A stretch of DNA of 7,333 bases from Planktothrix sp. UBA8402. GTDB lineage: Bacteria; Cyanobacteriota; Cyanobacteriia; Cyanobacteriales; Microcoleaceae. The stretch lies in NCBI GenBank assembly GCA_003456035.1, contig DMPJ01000428.1:10329-17661 (forward strand). The letters are read 5' to 3'. This document shows positions 1 to 6,688 of the stretch, piece after piece. Under the pieces are notes generated by a model. It worked only from the letters and a program-made list of their open reading frames with translations, was not told the origin of the DNA and did not search any database. The position numbers and the translations under genes were made by a program. Numbering within the stretch: the stretch's first letter is position 1; every line of letters begins with the position of its first letter.

Positions 1-1148
1 TTATTCCCTTAACAGACTGCGCTCCCCTAATTATTGCCAAAGAAAAGGGTATTTTTGAGCAGTATGGATTAACGGATGTTAACCTAAGTCGAGAAACCAG
101 TTGGAAACTATTAGGTCAGGGAGTGGTTGAAGGTCGTTTAGATGCGGCACAAATGGTGGCTGGAATGCCCTTAGCAATGACATTAGGATTCGGTAAAAAT
201 TTACCGATTCCGATGGTAACTGCCTTAACATTATCTCGAAATGGTAATGGCATTACCCTGAGTAAAAACTTGTATGACAACGGGGTTAAAACCTTAGCAG
301 ACTTTAAAATTTATATCGAAAATAACCTTGACAAAGTGCATACTTTAGGTATGGTTCACCCTAGTTCTATGCACAATTTAATGTTACGGTATTGGTTAGC
401 AGCCGGAAATATTAACCCCGATCAAGATGTTAATTTAACCGTGATTCCACCGCCCCAAATGCAAGCTAATTTAAAAGCGGGAAATATTGATGGTTATTGT
501 GTGGGAGGGCCTTGGAATGCCCGGTCTGTTCATGAGGGGTTAGGATTTATTATTGCTAATAGTTTTGATATTTTCCCTAACGGACATACGGAGAAAGTTT
601 TGGGGGCGAAAGAAGAATGGGCAAATCGCTATCCCAAAACCCATGTTGCTCTGGTAAAATCTTTAATTGATGCCTGCGATTATTGTGATGATCGAAGAAA
701 TCGAGAAGAAATTTTAGAGATATTATGCCGGGATGAATATGTCGGATCTGCACCGGAATATACCCGCTTAGGATTTATTGATCCCGTTGACCGGGGCGAT
801 GGTCAACCTGCGGAATTATTAGTTAATTACAATCAATTTTTTGTGGATAAAACCAATTGTCCTGATGCTACAGAATTTATCTGGATCATGTCAGAAATGG
901 CTCGTTGGGGAATTACACCCTTTCCAAAAAATTGGGTTTCTGTGATAGAAAGGGTATTAAGAACCGATGTTTATGGTCAAGCCGCCCGGGAATTAGGATT
1001 ATCGGAGACAGGACGCGATCGCCAAAGCATTCAACTATTTGATGGTACTATTTTTAATCCCCATGATCCGATTAAATATCTCAAAACCCTGAAAATTAAA
1101 CAACAAATTCGGATTGAAGAAATTATCCTCGATCCCATTGCTGCCTAA
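1..1148 (+). CDS. nrtC: Nitrate/nitrite ABC transporter NrtC, C-terminal solute-binding-like domain (5' partial)
   Basis: The frame is open from the left edge (first whole codon at 3) to TAA at 1146-1148, giving 381 visible residues, so the true start lies upstream; a GTG at 123 is internal. The product resembles the NrtA/CmpA nitrate-bicarbonate binding-protein family: it opens with IPLTDCAPL, then has VHPSSMHN (about 354-377), RYWLAAG, a GYCVGGPWN motif (about 492-518), and ends with FNPHDPIKYLK near the stop. In cyanobacterial operons the order is nrtA-B-C-D, and NrtC is an ATPase fused to a cytoplasmic NrtA-like domain. Its place 46 bp before nrtD therefore points to NrtC, whose ATPase half would lie outside the window. 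In Synechococcus this domain is known to mediate ammonium/nitrate-responsive inhibition of transport. A free NrtA-like protein cannot be fully excluded without the upstream sequence. The visible GGPWN has Gly (codon 507-509) where, from memory, many relatives have Glu. Confidence 0.88.
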   Translation, partial: IPLTDCAPLIIAKEKGIFEQYGLTDVNLSRETSWKLLGQGVVEGRLDAAQMVAGMPLAMTLGFGKNLPIPMVTALTLSRNGNGITLSKNLYDNGVKTLADFKIYIENNLDKVHTLGMVHPSSMHNLMLRYWLAAGNINPDQDVNLTVIPPPQMQANLKAGNIDGYCVGGPWNARSVHEGLGFIIANSFDIFPNGHTEKVLGAKEEWANRYPKTHVALVKSLIDACDYCDDRRNREEILEILCRDEYVGSAPEYTRLGFIDPVDRGDGQPAELLVNYNQFFVDKTNCPDATEFIWIMSEMARWGITPFPKNWVSVIERVLRTDVYGQAARELGLSETGRDRQSIQLFDGTIFNPHDPIKYLKTLKIKQQIRIEEIILDPIAA

Positions 1149-1161
1149 AATAGTTTAATCC

Positions 1162-1177
1162 TCAATAGTCAATAGTC
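1162..1177. repeat. Short heptanucleotide tandem repeat in the nrtC-nrtD spacer
   Basis: Two copies of TCAATAG followed by TC lie in the 46-bp gap between nrtC and nrtD. Short tandemly repeated heptamers are common in spacers of filamentous cyanobacteria. No promoter or strong Shine-Dalgarno sequence is visible in the gap, so nrtD is presumably co-transcribed with nrtC. Confidence 0.4.
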
Positions 1178-1194
1178 GTTAAGTCTAAAAAATT

Positions 1195-3135
1195 ATGCAA
1201 ATTTTAGATAGTATTTCTTCTAAGCCAACCTCTCCCTCAAAATCCGATGCTTTTTTGGTAATTGATCAAGTTTCCAAAGTCTATAACACAGCAAAAGGTG
1301 AATATGTTGTACTTGAAAATGTTAATCTTCAAGTCCAAGAAGGGGAATTTATCTGCATTATTGGTCACTCAGGTTGTGGAAAATCTACCCTCTTAAATAT
1401 GGTGGCGGGGTTTAATCAACCCACAACCGGGATAGTATCAGTTAAAGGACAAACCATCACCGAACCAGGGCCAGAAAGGATGGTAGTATTTCAAAACTAT
1501 TCCCTGTTACCTTGGTTGACCGCTAAAGAAAATATTCAGTTAGGAGTTGAGTCAGTATATCCTGACAAATCGGCGGCCGAACAAATAGAAATTGTTAACG
1601 AAAATTTAGAGTTAGTTGGGTTATCGGAAGCGGCGAATAAAAAACCCGCTCAACTCTCAGGAGGAATGAAACAACGGGTTTCCATCGCTAGAGCTTTAGC
1701 TACCCGTCCCCAAATGCTAATTTTAGACGAACCCTTTGGCGCCTTAGACCCCATCACCCGGGAAGAATTACAGGAAGAACTTCTGAATATTTGGCAAGAT
1801 CATCGGATTACTGTGTTAATGATTACCCATGATATTGATGAAGCTTTGTTTTTAGCGGATCGTTTGGTAATGATGACCAATGGCCCGGCGGCCCAAATTG
1901 GCGAGATCCTCGATATTCCCTTCTCCCGTCCCCGCAACCGCGCCAAAATCACCGAAGATCCCCGATATTATGAATTACGCAACTATGCCCTAGATTTCCT
2001 ATTCCGGCGCTTTGCTCACCATGAAGAAGATCAAGACACAACTGAAGATACAATCACTGACACGGGATCAGCACAAAGCACTACAATAGCACCCAGTTCT
2101 AGTCCTATAGCCATAGAGGTGCTGAATATGCAACCCGATAAACCTAACCCTAGTGAAAATCCTTATGCTCAACCTTCTGAGCCCGAGTTAACCCATTCGG
2201 TTGACCCCGAGTCGCCTGAAACGACCACAGAAGAAATGTCACCTGAAATGAAAACTAAGGTGTTATTTGCTCTATGGGGAGTAATTCTGGCCACCTTAAT
2301 CGGATCATTAGTTGTCAATTCTACCACCGCCAATCAAGAGGCACAAACCCCAGAGTCTTCCTCGGCGACGACGGTAGAAACAGCAACTACCCCGGTTGTG
2401 GAAACCACGACTCCGGTAACTATAGCCTCTCCCACCCTAGCCCCTACTCCCACGGCTACCGGATCACCGTCTGTCAGTCCCTCTGTTAGTCCCTCTGTCA
2501 GTCCCTCAGCCTCTCTGGGAGCCACGCCAACCGCCTCTCCTGATGCAATGGCGACGACTTCTCCCAGTCCCAATAGCGTTGCATCTACCACAACGACGAC
2601 AACAACAACGGCGATCGCGCCGACAAAAATGGCATCTCCAACGGTTTCTCCCTCTCCCGTTGCTACCACCTCCCCAAACCCAGAGAGTTTAGCCTCTGCT
2701 TCTCCTTCTGTTTCTGCTTCTGCTTCTGCTTCTCCTTCTGTTTCTGCTTCTCCTTCCCCTGCTACAACAGCAACATCACCGACAACATCACCGACAACAA
2801 CGTCCTCTCCTGCTTCTGTGGCTACAGCCCCTAGTAGTACGACGGCAAAAACCCCTAGTGCGGCGGATTTAGAAAAGTTAAATCAAGATGTTTTTACTAA
2901 CATTAATGAGGCTTGGACAGACACTCCAGTGACCGCAGTTTCTGTTTATTTAGTTAAAGTGAGTCAAAAGGGAGAGATTTTGAGTTATGAAGCTAAATCT
3001 CCCGATGCTACTGAAAACCTGAATAATACCCCTCTGCCTAAGTTAGTTAAGTCGGATGTTACCCAAACTCCATATACGCAATTTGAGGTAACATTTACTC
3101 CCGTAGGAACATTGGATTTAAAACCTGTTCCATAG
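1195..3135 (+). CDS. nrtD: Nitrate/nitrite ABC transporter ATPase NrtD with in-frame membrane and periplasmic-type C-terminal extension
   Basis: Residues 20-275 form a complete ABC ATPase of the NrtD/SsuB/TauB type: Walker A GHSGCGKST (57-65), Q-loop Gln100, signature LSGGMKQR (154-161), Walker B MLILDEP (174-180), D-loop ALDP (183-186) and H-loop His212. It would energise nitrate/nitrite import through NrtB with NrtC. Known NrtD proteins are about 275 residues and end near the LRNYALDFL-RRFAH segment seen here at 261-275. This one is 646 residues. An acidic Ser/Thr/Pro linker (276-351) is followed by one hydrophobic helix (356-374) with Lys353 and Lys355 just before it, which predicts N-in/C-out topology. 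Next come about 180 residues of Ser/Thr/Pro/Ala low complexity (375-554) and a mixed-composition C-terminal domain (555-646). No stop separates the parts. The ATG at 1195 has no clear Shine-Dalgarno sequence. The ATPase call is secure. The extension is unrecognised and may be a true fusion, a gene joined by stop-codon loss, or a separate product from an internal start at 2128. Confidence 0.93.
   Translation: MQILDSISSKPTSPSKSDAFLVIDQVSKVYNTAKGEYVVLENVNLQVQEGEFICIIGHSGCGKSTLLNMVAGFNQPTTGIVSVKGQTITEPGPERMVVFQNYSLLPWLTAKENIQLGVESVYPDKSAAEQIEIVNENLELVGLSEAANKKPAQLSGGMKQRVSIARALATRPQMLILDEPFGALDPITREELQEELLNIWQDHRITVLMITHDIDEALFLADRLVMMTNGPAAQIGEILDIPFSRPRNRAKITEDPRYYELRNYALDFLFRRFAHHEEDQDTTEDTITDTGSAQSTTIAPSSSPIAIEVLNMQPDKPNPSENPYAQPSEPELTHSVDPESPETTTEEMSPEMKTKVLFALWGVILATLIGSLVVNSTTANQEAQTPESSSATTVETATTPVVETTTPVTIASPTLAPTPTATGSPSVSPSVSPSVSPSASLGATPTASPDAMATTSPSPNSVASTTTTTTTTAIAPTKMASPTVSPSPVATTSPNPESLASASPSVSASASASPSVSASPSPATTATSPTTSPTTTSSPASVATAPSSTTAKTPSAADLEKLNQDVFTNINEAWTDTPVTAVSVYLVKVSQKGEILSYEAKSPDATENLNNTPLPKLVKSDVTQTPYTQFEVTFTPVGTLDLKPVP
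2115..2130 (+). promoter_or_regulatory. Possible internal ribosome site and ATG start within nrtD
   Basis: AGAGGT at 2115-2120 lies 7 nt before an in-frame ATG at 2128 (Met312). This is a better Shine-Dalgarno arrangement than the one at the nrtD start. Initiation here would give a 335-residue protein of short cytoplasmic tail, membrane helix, low-complexity arm and C-terminal domain, without the ATPase. The motif is short and could be chance. Confidence 0.35.
2260..2316 (+). other. Predicted transmembrane helix within the NrtD extension
   Basis: Codons 356-374 encode 19 consecutive uncharged, mostly hydrophobic residues (VLFALWGVILATLIGSLVV). Two lysines precede it and no positive charge follows for dozens of residues. 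By the positive-inside rule the ATPase side is cytoplasmic and the C-terminal side is periplasmic. Confidence 0.8.
2317..2856 (+). repeat. Ser/Thr/Pro/Ala low-complexity arm with tandem codon repeats
   Basis: Codons 375-554 are almost only Ser, Thr, Pro, Ala and Val. Three 12-bp units encoding SVSP run from 2470 to 2505 (TCTGTCAGTCCC, one with C to T). A Ser-Ala-Pro-Val tract runs about 2698-2760, and ACATCACCGACA-type units lie around 2773-2799. A run of Thr codons at about 2587-2610 leads into a HIP1 site at 2611. Units are near-identical in DNA as well as protein, which suggests growth by replication slippage. The tract is likely an extended, flexible spacer; Ser/Thr richness would also allow glycosylation, though nothing here proves it. 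Confidence 0.85.
2857..3132 (+). other. C-terminal domain of the NrtD extension, possibly TonB/TolA-C-like
   Basis: Codons 555-646 leave the low-complexity tract and read as a folded domain. A predicted helix (SAADLEKLNQDVFTNINEAW) is followed by a strand (AVSVYLVKVSQKGEILSYEA), a PLPKLVKS turn, and a final strand (FEVTFTPVGTLDL). A helix ending in Trp, a V-x-V-x-x-x-G-x-I strand, a PLP turn and a last strand recall TonB/TolA C-terminal domains and similar domains in unassigned cyanobacterial proteins. This is resemblance by eye only; no family is claimed. Confidence 0.45.
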
Positions 3136-3136
3136 G

Positions 3137-3193
3137 CTATTAATTGTCAGGAATTGGGATAATGATTAATTCCCAATTTCTGACAATTAATAG
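3137..3193 (+). promoter_or_regulatory. 23-bp hairpin between nrtD and narB
   Basis: Arms at 3137-3159 and 3171-3193 pair over 23 positions with an 11-nt loop. The only departure from Watson-Crick pairing is G3151 opposite T3179, a G-U wobble in + strand RNA but a C-A mismatch in the other strand. The hairpin begins one base after the nrtD stop. There is no U-run after it, so it is not a canonical terminator. It could be an mRNA-stabilising or processing hairpin, an attenuator lowering narB relative to the transporter genes, or an interspersed repeat. Confidence 0.7.
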
Positions 3194-3212
3194 GAAATAT
3201 ATAGCAATTCTA

Positions 3213-3231
3213 TTTGATTTTTTTTATCAAA
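3213..3231 (+). promoter_or_regulatory. Small T-loop hairpin just before narB
   Basis: TTTGAT and ATCAAA flank seven T residues, forming a 6-bp hairpin that ends 10 nt before the narB ATG. No Shine-Dalgarno sequence is visible in the narB leader, so this AT-rich segment is what the ribosome would meet. Its role is unknown and the structure is weak. Confidence 0.3.
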
Positions 3232-3241
3232 GAATAAAATA

Positions 3242-5425
3242 ATGAAATCAATTAAAACACTTTGTCCTTATTGTGGTGTCGGTTGTGGTTTAGAAATTCT
3301 ATCCACAGCAACGGCTGATCAAGATATTAAACGAGATGAACACGGAAACCCGATTTGGAAGGTGAGAGGCGATCGCCAACATCCTTCTAGTCTGGGAATG
3401 GTCTGTGTTAAAGGAGCTACCGTCACCGAATCCATTCGCCGCGATCGCCTTTTACACCCAATGATTCGAGAAACCCTAGATCAACCCTTCCGCCCAGGGA
3501 GTTGGGAAGAAGCCCTAACTCTGATCGGGGATCGGATCAAAACCGTTCGTCATCAATATGGTTCCGATGCCCTATGTATGTACGGTTCTGGTCAGTGTGT
3601 TACCGAAGATTATTATCTAGCTCAAAAACTATTTAAAGGTTGTTTAGGAACCAATAATTTTGATGCAAACTCTCGTTTATGTATGTCATCCGCCGTTTCT
3701 GGTTATATTCAGAGTTTCGGTGCTGATGGGCCGCCCTGTTGTTATGATGATTTAGAATTAACTGATTGTGCCTTTATTGTTGGTAGTAATACCGCCGAAT
3801 GTCATCCGATTATATTTAATCGTTTGGCAAAATATCATAAAAAAAATCCTGAAGTTAAACTAATTGTTGCTGACCCTAGATATACCCAAACCGCCGAAGC
3901 CGCCGACCTATATTTACCCCTGCGTCCCGGAACCGATATTGATTTATTTAATGGCATTGGTTATTTATTATTAAAATCGGGAAATATTGATCAAATTTTT
4001 ATTGATAAATGTACGAATAACTTTCAACAATATGCTCAACTTTTACAATCCTATCCTCCCGAAATTGTTGCCGAACGTTGTGGAATTACTATTGAAAAAT
4101 TAGAAACCTGCGCTCATTATTGGCAACAATCTAAACACATTTTATCCCTATGGTCAATGGGATTAAATCAATCCTCCGAGGGCACGGCAAAAGTGCGATC
4201 GCTAATTAATTTACACCTAATGACAGGTCAAATTGGTAAACCCGGTTCTGGCCCCTTTTCCCTCACCGGACAACCTAACGCCATGGGCGGACGGGAAGCC
4301 GGAGGACTGGCCCATCTATTACCCGGCTATCGATCTGTTACTAACCCCCAACATCGGGCCGAAGTTGAACAGTTTTGGGGTATTCCCCAAGGTCAAATTT
4401 CCCCCAACATCGGACGCACCGTTTGGGATATGATTATCGGTTTAGAACAGGATCAAGTCCAGTTTCTCTGGATCGTCGCCACCAACCCCGCCGTAAGTAT
4501 GCCAGACCTGAAACGCACCAAAGCCGCCCTCTTAAAATCCCCATTTACCGTCTACCAAGAAGCCTACTATCCCACGGAAACCGCCCCCTACGCCCATATT
4601 TTACTCCCCGCTACCCAATGGAGTGAAAAAACCGGAGTCATGACCAACTCCGAACGCCGCGTCACCTACTGTCCAGGGTTTGATACCCCTTTAGGAGAAG
4701 CCCGACATGACTGGGAGATTTTTGCCGAAGTCGGGCGAAGGTTAGGGTTTAAGGAACAATTTGCCTTCCAAACCTCGGCGGATGTCTATGCCGAATTTGT
4801 CCAACTTACCCAAGGTCGTCCCTGTGATCAGTCTGGGTTAAGCCATGAGCGTTTGCAACAACAGGGGCCGACCCAATGGCCTTGTCCAGAAGGAGAAGTT
4901 GATTCTAGTATTTCTTCCAAACGCCTCTACACCGATAATTATTTTGCCACCCCCGACGGTCGGGCAATTTTTGGCCCCTATCATTCCCAAGGGTTAGCCG
5001 AACCCAGCGATCCTGATTATCCCTATGTGTTAACAACGGGTCGTCTATATGGTCACTGGCACACCCTTACCCGCACCGGGAGAACCGACAAAACCAAACA
5101 AATGCACCCCGACCCATTTATTGAAATTCATCCCCAAGACGCAGCCAATTTGGGGATCGAAAATGGCGATATTGTGGAAGTGCGTTCTCGACGGGGAAGT
5201 TGTCAATTTCCAGCCAAAGTCACCGCCTTTATTGCCCCCGGAACCGTATTTGTCCCGATGCACTGGGGGGCATTATGGGCAGCAGATGCAGAAGCCAATA
5301 ATTTAACCCATCCCCACGCCTGTCCCGACTCCCACCAACCGGAATTAAAAGCCTGTGCGGTACAACTTAAATTAGTTATCCCTAGGGAACCTTCTGGGAT
5401 TTTCCTCGACTATAATAATAAGTAA
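3242..5425 (+). CDS. narB: Assimilatory nitrate reductase NarB (ferredoxin-dependent)
   Basis: This 727-residue protein has the usual length of cyanobacterial NarB, a cytoplasmic molybdopterin oxidoreductase that reduces nitrate to nitrite with electrons from reduced ferredoxin. The N-terminal motif CPYCGVGC (Cys8, Cys11, Cys15) plus Cys55 in GMVCVKG supplies the ligands of one 4Fe-4S cluster. Cys147 in SRLCMSS is the expected molybdenum ligand. [10 protein letters not shown] (343-352) is a conserved cofactor-pocket segment. The C-terminal molybdopterin-dinucleotide-binding domain starts near [11 protein letters not shown] (598-608) and includes VFVPMHWG. There is no FAD/NAD(P)H domain and no twin-arginine signal, in keeping with a soluble ferredoxin-linked enzyme. 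The ATG at 3242 is well placed because the cluster motif begins eight residues in. All expected motifs are intact. It follows nrtD by 106 bp on the same strand, so it is probably the last gene of the operon. Its DNA contains HIP1 sites at 3369, 3441 and 4195. Confidence 0.97.
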   Translation: MKSIKTLCPYCGVGCGLEILSTATADQDIKRDEHGNPIWKVRGDRQHPSSLGMVCVKGATVTESIRRDRLLHPMIRETLDQPFRPGSWEEALTLIGDRIKTVRHQYGSDALCMYGSGQCVTEDYYLAQKLFKGCLGTNNFDANSRLCMSSAVSGYIQSFGADGPPCCYDDLELTDCAFIVGSNTAECHPIIFNRLAKYHKKNPEVKLIVADPRYTQTAEAADLYLPLRPGTDIDLFNGIGYLLLKSGNIDQIFIDKCTNNFQQYAQLLQSYPPEIVAERCGITIEKLETCAHYWQQSKHILSLWSMGLNQSSEGTAKVRSLINLHLMTGQIGKPGSGPFSLTGQPNAMGGREAGGLAHLLPGYRSVTNPQHRAEVEQFWGIPQGQISPNIGRTVWDMIIGLEQDQVQFLWIVATNPAVSMPDLKRTKAALLKSPFTVYQEAYYPTETAPYAHILLPATQWSEKTGVMTNSERRVTYCPGFDTPLGEARHDWEIFAEVGRRLGFKEQFAFQTSADVYAEFVQLTQGRPCDQSGLSHERLQQQGPTQWPCPEGEVDSSISSKRLYTDNYFATPDGRAIFGPYHSQGLAEPSDPDYPYVLTTGRLYGHWHTLTRTGRTDKTKQMHPDPFIEIHPQDAANLGIENGDIVEVRSRRGSCQFPAKVTAFIAPGTVFVPMHWGALWAADAEANNLTHPHACPDSHQPELKACAVQLKLVIPREPSGIFLDYNNK

Positions 5426-5426
5426 A

Positions 5427-5448
5427 GAGTTGGGAAAACTTCTAACTC
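5427..5448 (+). terminator. Weak hairpin after narB, possible terminator
   Basis: GAGTTGGGA and TTCTAACTC form a 9-bp stem with an AAAC loop; two of the pairs are G-U, valid only in + strand RNA. It starts two bases after the narB stop. No U-run follows, so termination strength is uncertain. It is the best candidate for the operon end. Confidence 0.4.
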
Positions 5449-5493
5449 CAATCTACCCCAAATAGCCTAAGAATTATTATCAAGACCTTTAAA

Positions 5494-5511
5494 ATCATCT
5501 CTGGGGATGAT
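5494..5511. other. Short inverted repeat upstream of the secreted-protein gene
   Basis: ATCATC and GATGAT flank a 6-nt loop, 67 bases before the ATG at 5579. It may be a second terminator for narB or an operator-like site. Downstream, TAGAAT at 5533-5538 could be a -10 element for the next gene, but no matching -35 element at proper spacing is visible. Confidence 0.25.
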
Positions 5512-5578
5512 GCAAATTGTCTAAAAAAAACGTAGAATAAACAAAGCAATTCACAATTTTATTAAGTTGAGTTAACCT

Positions 5579-6289
5579 ATGAAAACCACATTAACCTTAG
5601 CAACATTAGTATTATTAGCCAGTTCCATGCTCCCAGCCCATGCTGTGATGCCCAATAACCGGACTAATACAGATTCCGCAAGACAACCATCTCAAGATTT
5701 AATTCTGGCTCAAAATAATTTTGACCAATATCGTCAACAGCGTCATGCACAATTAGAACAACAAATGCGCGAGGAGGTAAAAAAACCTCAATATAACAAT
5801 TTATCCCCAGCCCAAAAAGCTAAAATGATTCGAGATTCTCATAATACCTTGGATAAAAGTTTAGATCAGGAATATGACACCTGGAAAAAACAGCAATCTA
5901 ATAACAATAATGGTCGTTATAATAATAATGACCGTTATAATAACAACAATCGCAACAATCGCAATGATCGCAATAGTCAAGAGTCATTTGATCAATATCG
6001 TCAACGTCGCCATGCAGAGTTAGAACAACAAATGCGACAAGAGGTGAAAAAACCGCAATATAATAATTTATCCGCAGCCCAAAAAGCCAAAATCATTCGA
6101 GATTCTCATAGTAATTTAGATCAGAGTTTAGATCGAGAATATGAAGCCTGGAAACGGGGTGATACCAACGGGAATTATAATGGTCGGTATAATTCAGGAA
6201 CTTATAATGGGAGCGATCGCTATGATCGTTATAATCGTAACAATCAACCCTATCCCCAACCCAATTCTAACGGTGGTTACAATCGCTAA
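5579..6289 (+). CDS. Secreted Asn/Arg-rich protein with a duplicated 57-residue module, function unknown
   Basis: The 236-residue product opens with a typical signal peptide: Lys2, a hydrophobic core (residues 5-18), then PAHA ending at residue 22 as a likely cleavage site. It is therefore probably periplasmic or extracellular. Residues 48-104 and 137-193 are two copies of one module, identical at 45 of 57 positions, each running from FDQYRQ through VKKPQYNNLS and QKAK to an aromatic EY-x-x-WK end. The module is charged, predicted helical, and has no Cys or obvious catalytic residues. The modules are joined by an Asn/Arg/Tyr-rich segment (105-136) and followed by a Gly/Asn/Tyr-rich tail (194-236). 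I do not recognise a family. No clear Shine-Dalgarno sequence precedes the ATG. It is co-directional with narB but 153 bp away with hairpins between, so likely a separate unit. A HIP1 site lies inside at 6213. Confidence 0.85.
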   Translation: MKTTLTLATLVLLASSMLPAHAVMPNNRTNTDSARQPSQDLILAQNNFDQYRQQRHAQLEQQMREEVKKPQYNNLSPAQKAKMIRDSHNTLDKSLDQEYDTWKKQQSNNNNGRYNNNDRYNNNNRNNRNDRNSQESFDQYRQRRHAELEQQMRQEVKKPQYNNLSAAQKAKIIRDSHSNLDQSLDREYEAWKRGDTNGNYNGRYNSGTYNGSDRYDRYNRNNQPYPQPNSNGGYNR

Positions 6290-6295
6290 TTGTAG

Positions 6296-6320
6296 GGTGC
6301 TCCATCGCAGCGCACGCACC
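6296..6320. repeat. GGTGC...GCACC inverted repeat after the secreted-protein gene
   Basis: GGTGC (6296-6300) and GCACC (6316-6320) enclose a 15-nt GC-rich loop, starting seven bases after the stop at 6289. The segment looks like a degraded copy of the GTAGGGTGCGT...ACGCACC hairpins common in cyanobacterial spacers. It might help end transcription of the gene before it. Confidence 0.4.
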
Positions 6321-6397
6321 ATCCATCTAGGCTATCTCAAATAATTTGATTTAATCAAGAAAAAAAACCACCTTAAATTAAAATTCATCCTCTAATC

Positions 6398-6422
6398 TTT
6401 AACCTATTAAAATTAGGTTAAA
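6398..6422. other. AT-rich 9-bp inverted repeat
   Basis: TTTAACCTA (6398-6406) and TAGGTTAAA (6414-6422) form a 9-bp stem around a 7-nt loop. There is no U-run in the right place for a strong terminator on either strand. Its role is unknown. Confidence 0.4.
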
Positions 6423-6445
6423 AAATTAACCAACTAAAAACTTTA

Positions 6446-6524
6446 GGGGCGGGTTTAGTTAAATCTCTGACGGGTATTCGAGATATTTGCGAACCCGTCC
6501 CTACGGGAATTGCATTGAATTAAG
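6446..6524 (+). repeat. GGGGCGGG hairpin element, copy 1
   Basis: This is a 79-bp unit matching copy 2 (6567-6645) at 70 of 79 positions with no gaps. With two more bases at the left it folds as a long hairpin: outer arms 6444-6455 and 6492-6503 (12 pairs including one G-U), a symmetric 7+7 internal loop, and inner arms ATCTC (6463-6467) and GAGAT (6480-6484). The last 20 bases (after CCCTA) are conserved but unpaired. The element resembles the intergenic repeats common in filamentous cyanobacteria. Confidence 0.75.
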
Positions 6525-6566
6525 TTAAAACTGACTAAAGTTTTTAGAGATGATCCCATAGCGGTC

Positions 6567-6645
6567 GGGGCGGGTTTAGTTAAATCTCTGACGAGTATTT
6601 GAGATTTTGTCGAGCCCGCCCCTACGGGAATTTTATTGAATTAAG
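6567..6645 (+). repeat. GGGGCGGG hairpin element, copy 2
   Basis: This is the second copy, 121 bp downstream of copy 1 and in the same orientation. It keeps the fold: GGGGCGGG pairs fully with CCCGCCCC, and the inner stem is longer (AAATCTC with GAGATTT). The bases between and around the copies do not align, so this is not a simple tandem duplication of a larger block. Confidence 0.75.
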
Positions 6646-6688
6646 CGGACATAATAGGAGATAACTAATCGCTGACGCACACAAACCA

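Noticed and set aside
123..1148. Complete gene starting with GTG at 123
   Set aside because: The same frame is open to the window edge and its earlier residues (IPLTDCAPL onward) match the expected start of the NrtA-like domain, so the gene is partial.
2274..2489. Small + strand open frame overlapping nrtD in another frame
   Set aside because: It lies inside the coding nrtD extension, has no ribosome site and has an unnatural composition.
2334..2669. Minus-strand open frame opposite the low-complexity arm of nrtD
   Set aside because: Its Val/Gly/Ala-rich composition is the mirror of Ser/Thr/Pro codons in the + strand gene; it has no start signal and no recognisable domain.
4233..4626. Two + strand open frames inside narB
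   Set aside because: They overlap an intact, motif-complete narB in another frame and look like shadows.
5045..5306. Open frames on both strands near the narB 3' end
   Set aside because: They lie within the conserved cofactor-binding domain of narB and have no independent support.
5517..5538. Promoter TTGTCT...TAGAAT before the secreted-protein gene
   Set aside because: The two boxes are only 10 bp apart, too close for a sigma-70 type promoter, and no NtcA site (GTA-N8-TAC) was seen nearby.
6141..6344. Open frame overlapping the end of the secreted-protein gene
   Set aside because: It is the frame-shifted reading of the Asn/Tyr-rich tail (Ile/Val/Met-rich as a result) and runs on into a repeat.
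6446..6645. CRISPR array from the two 79-bp copies
   Set aside because: There are only two copies, too long, with large internal hairpins and no regular spacer pattern.
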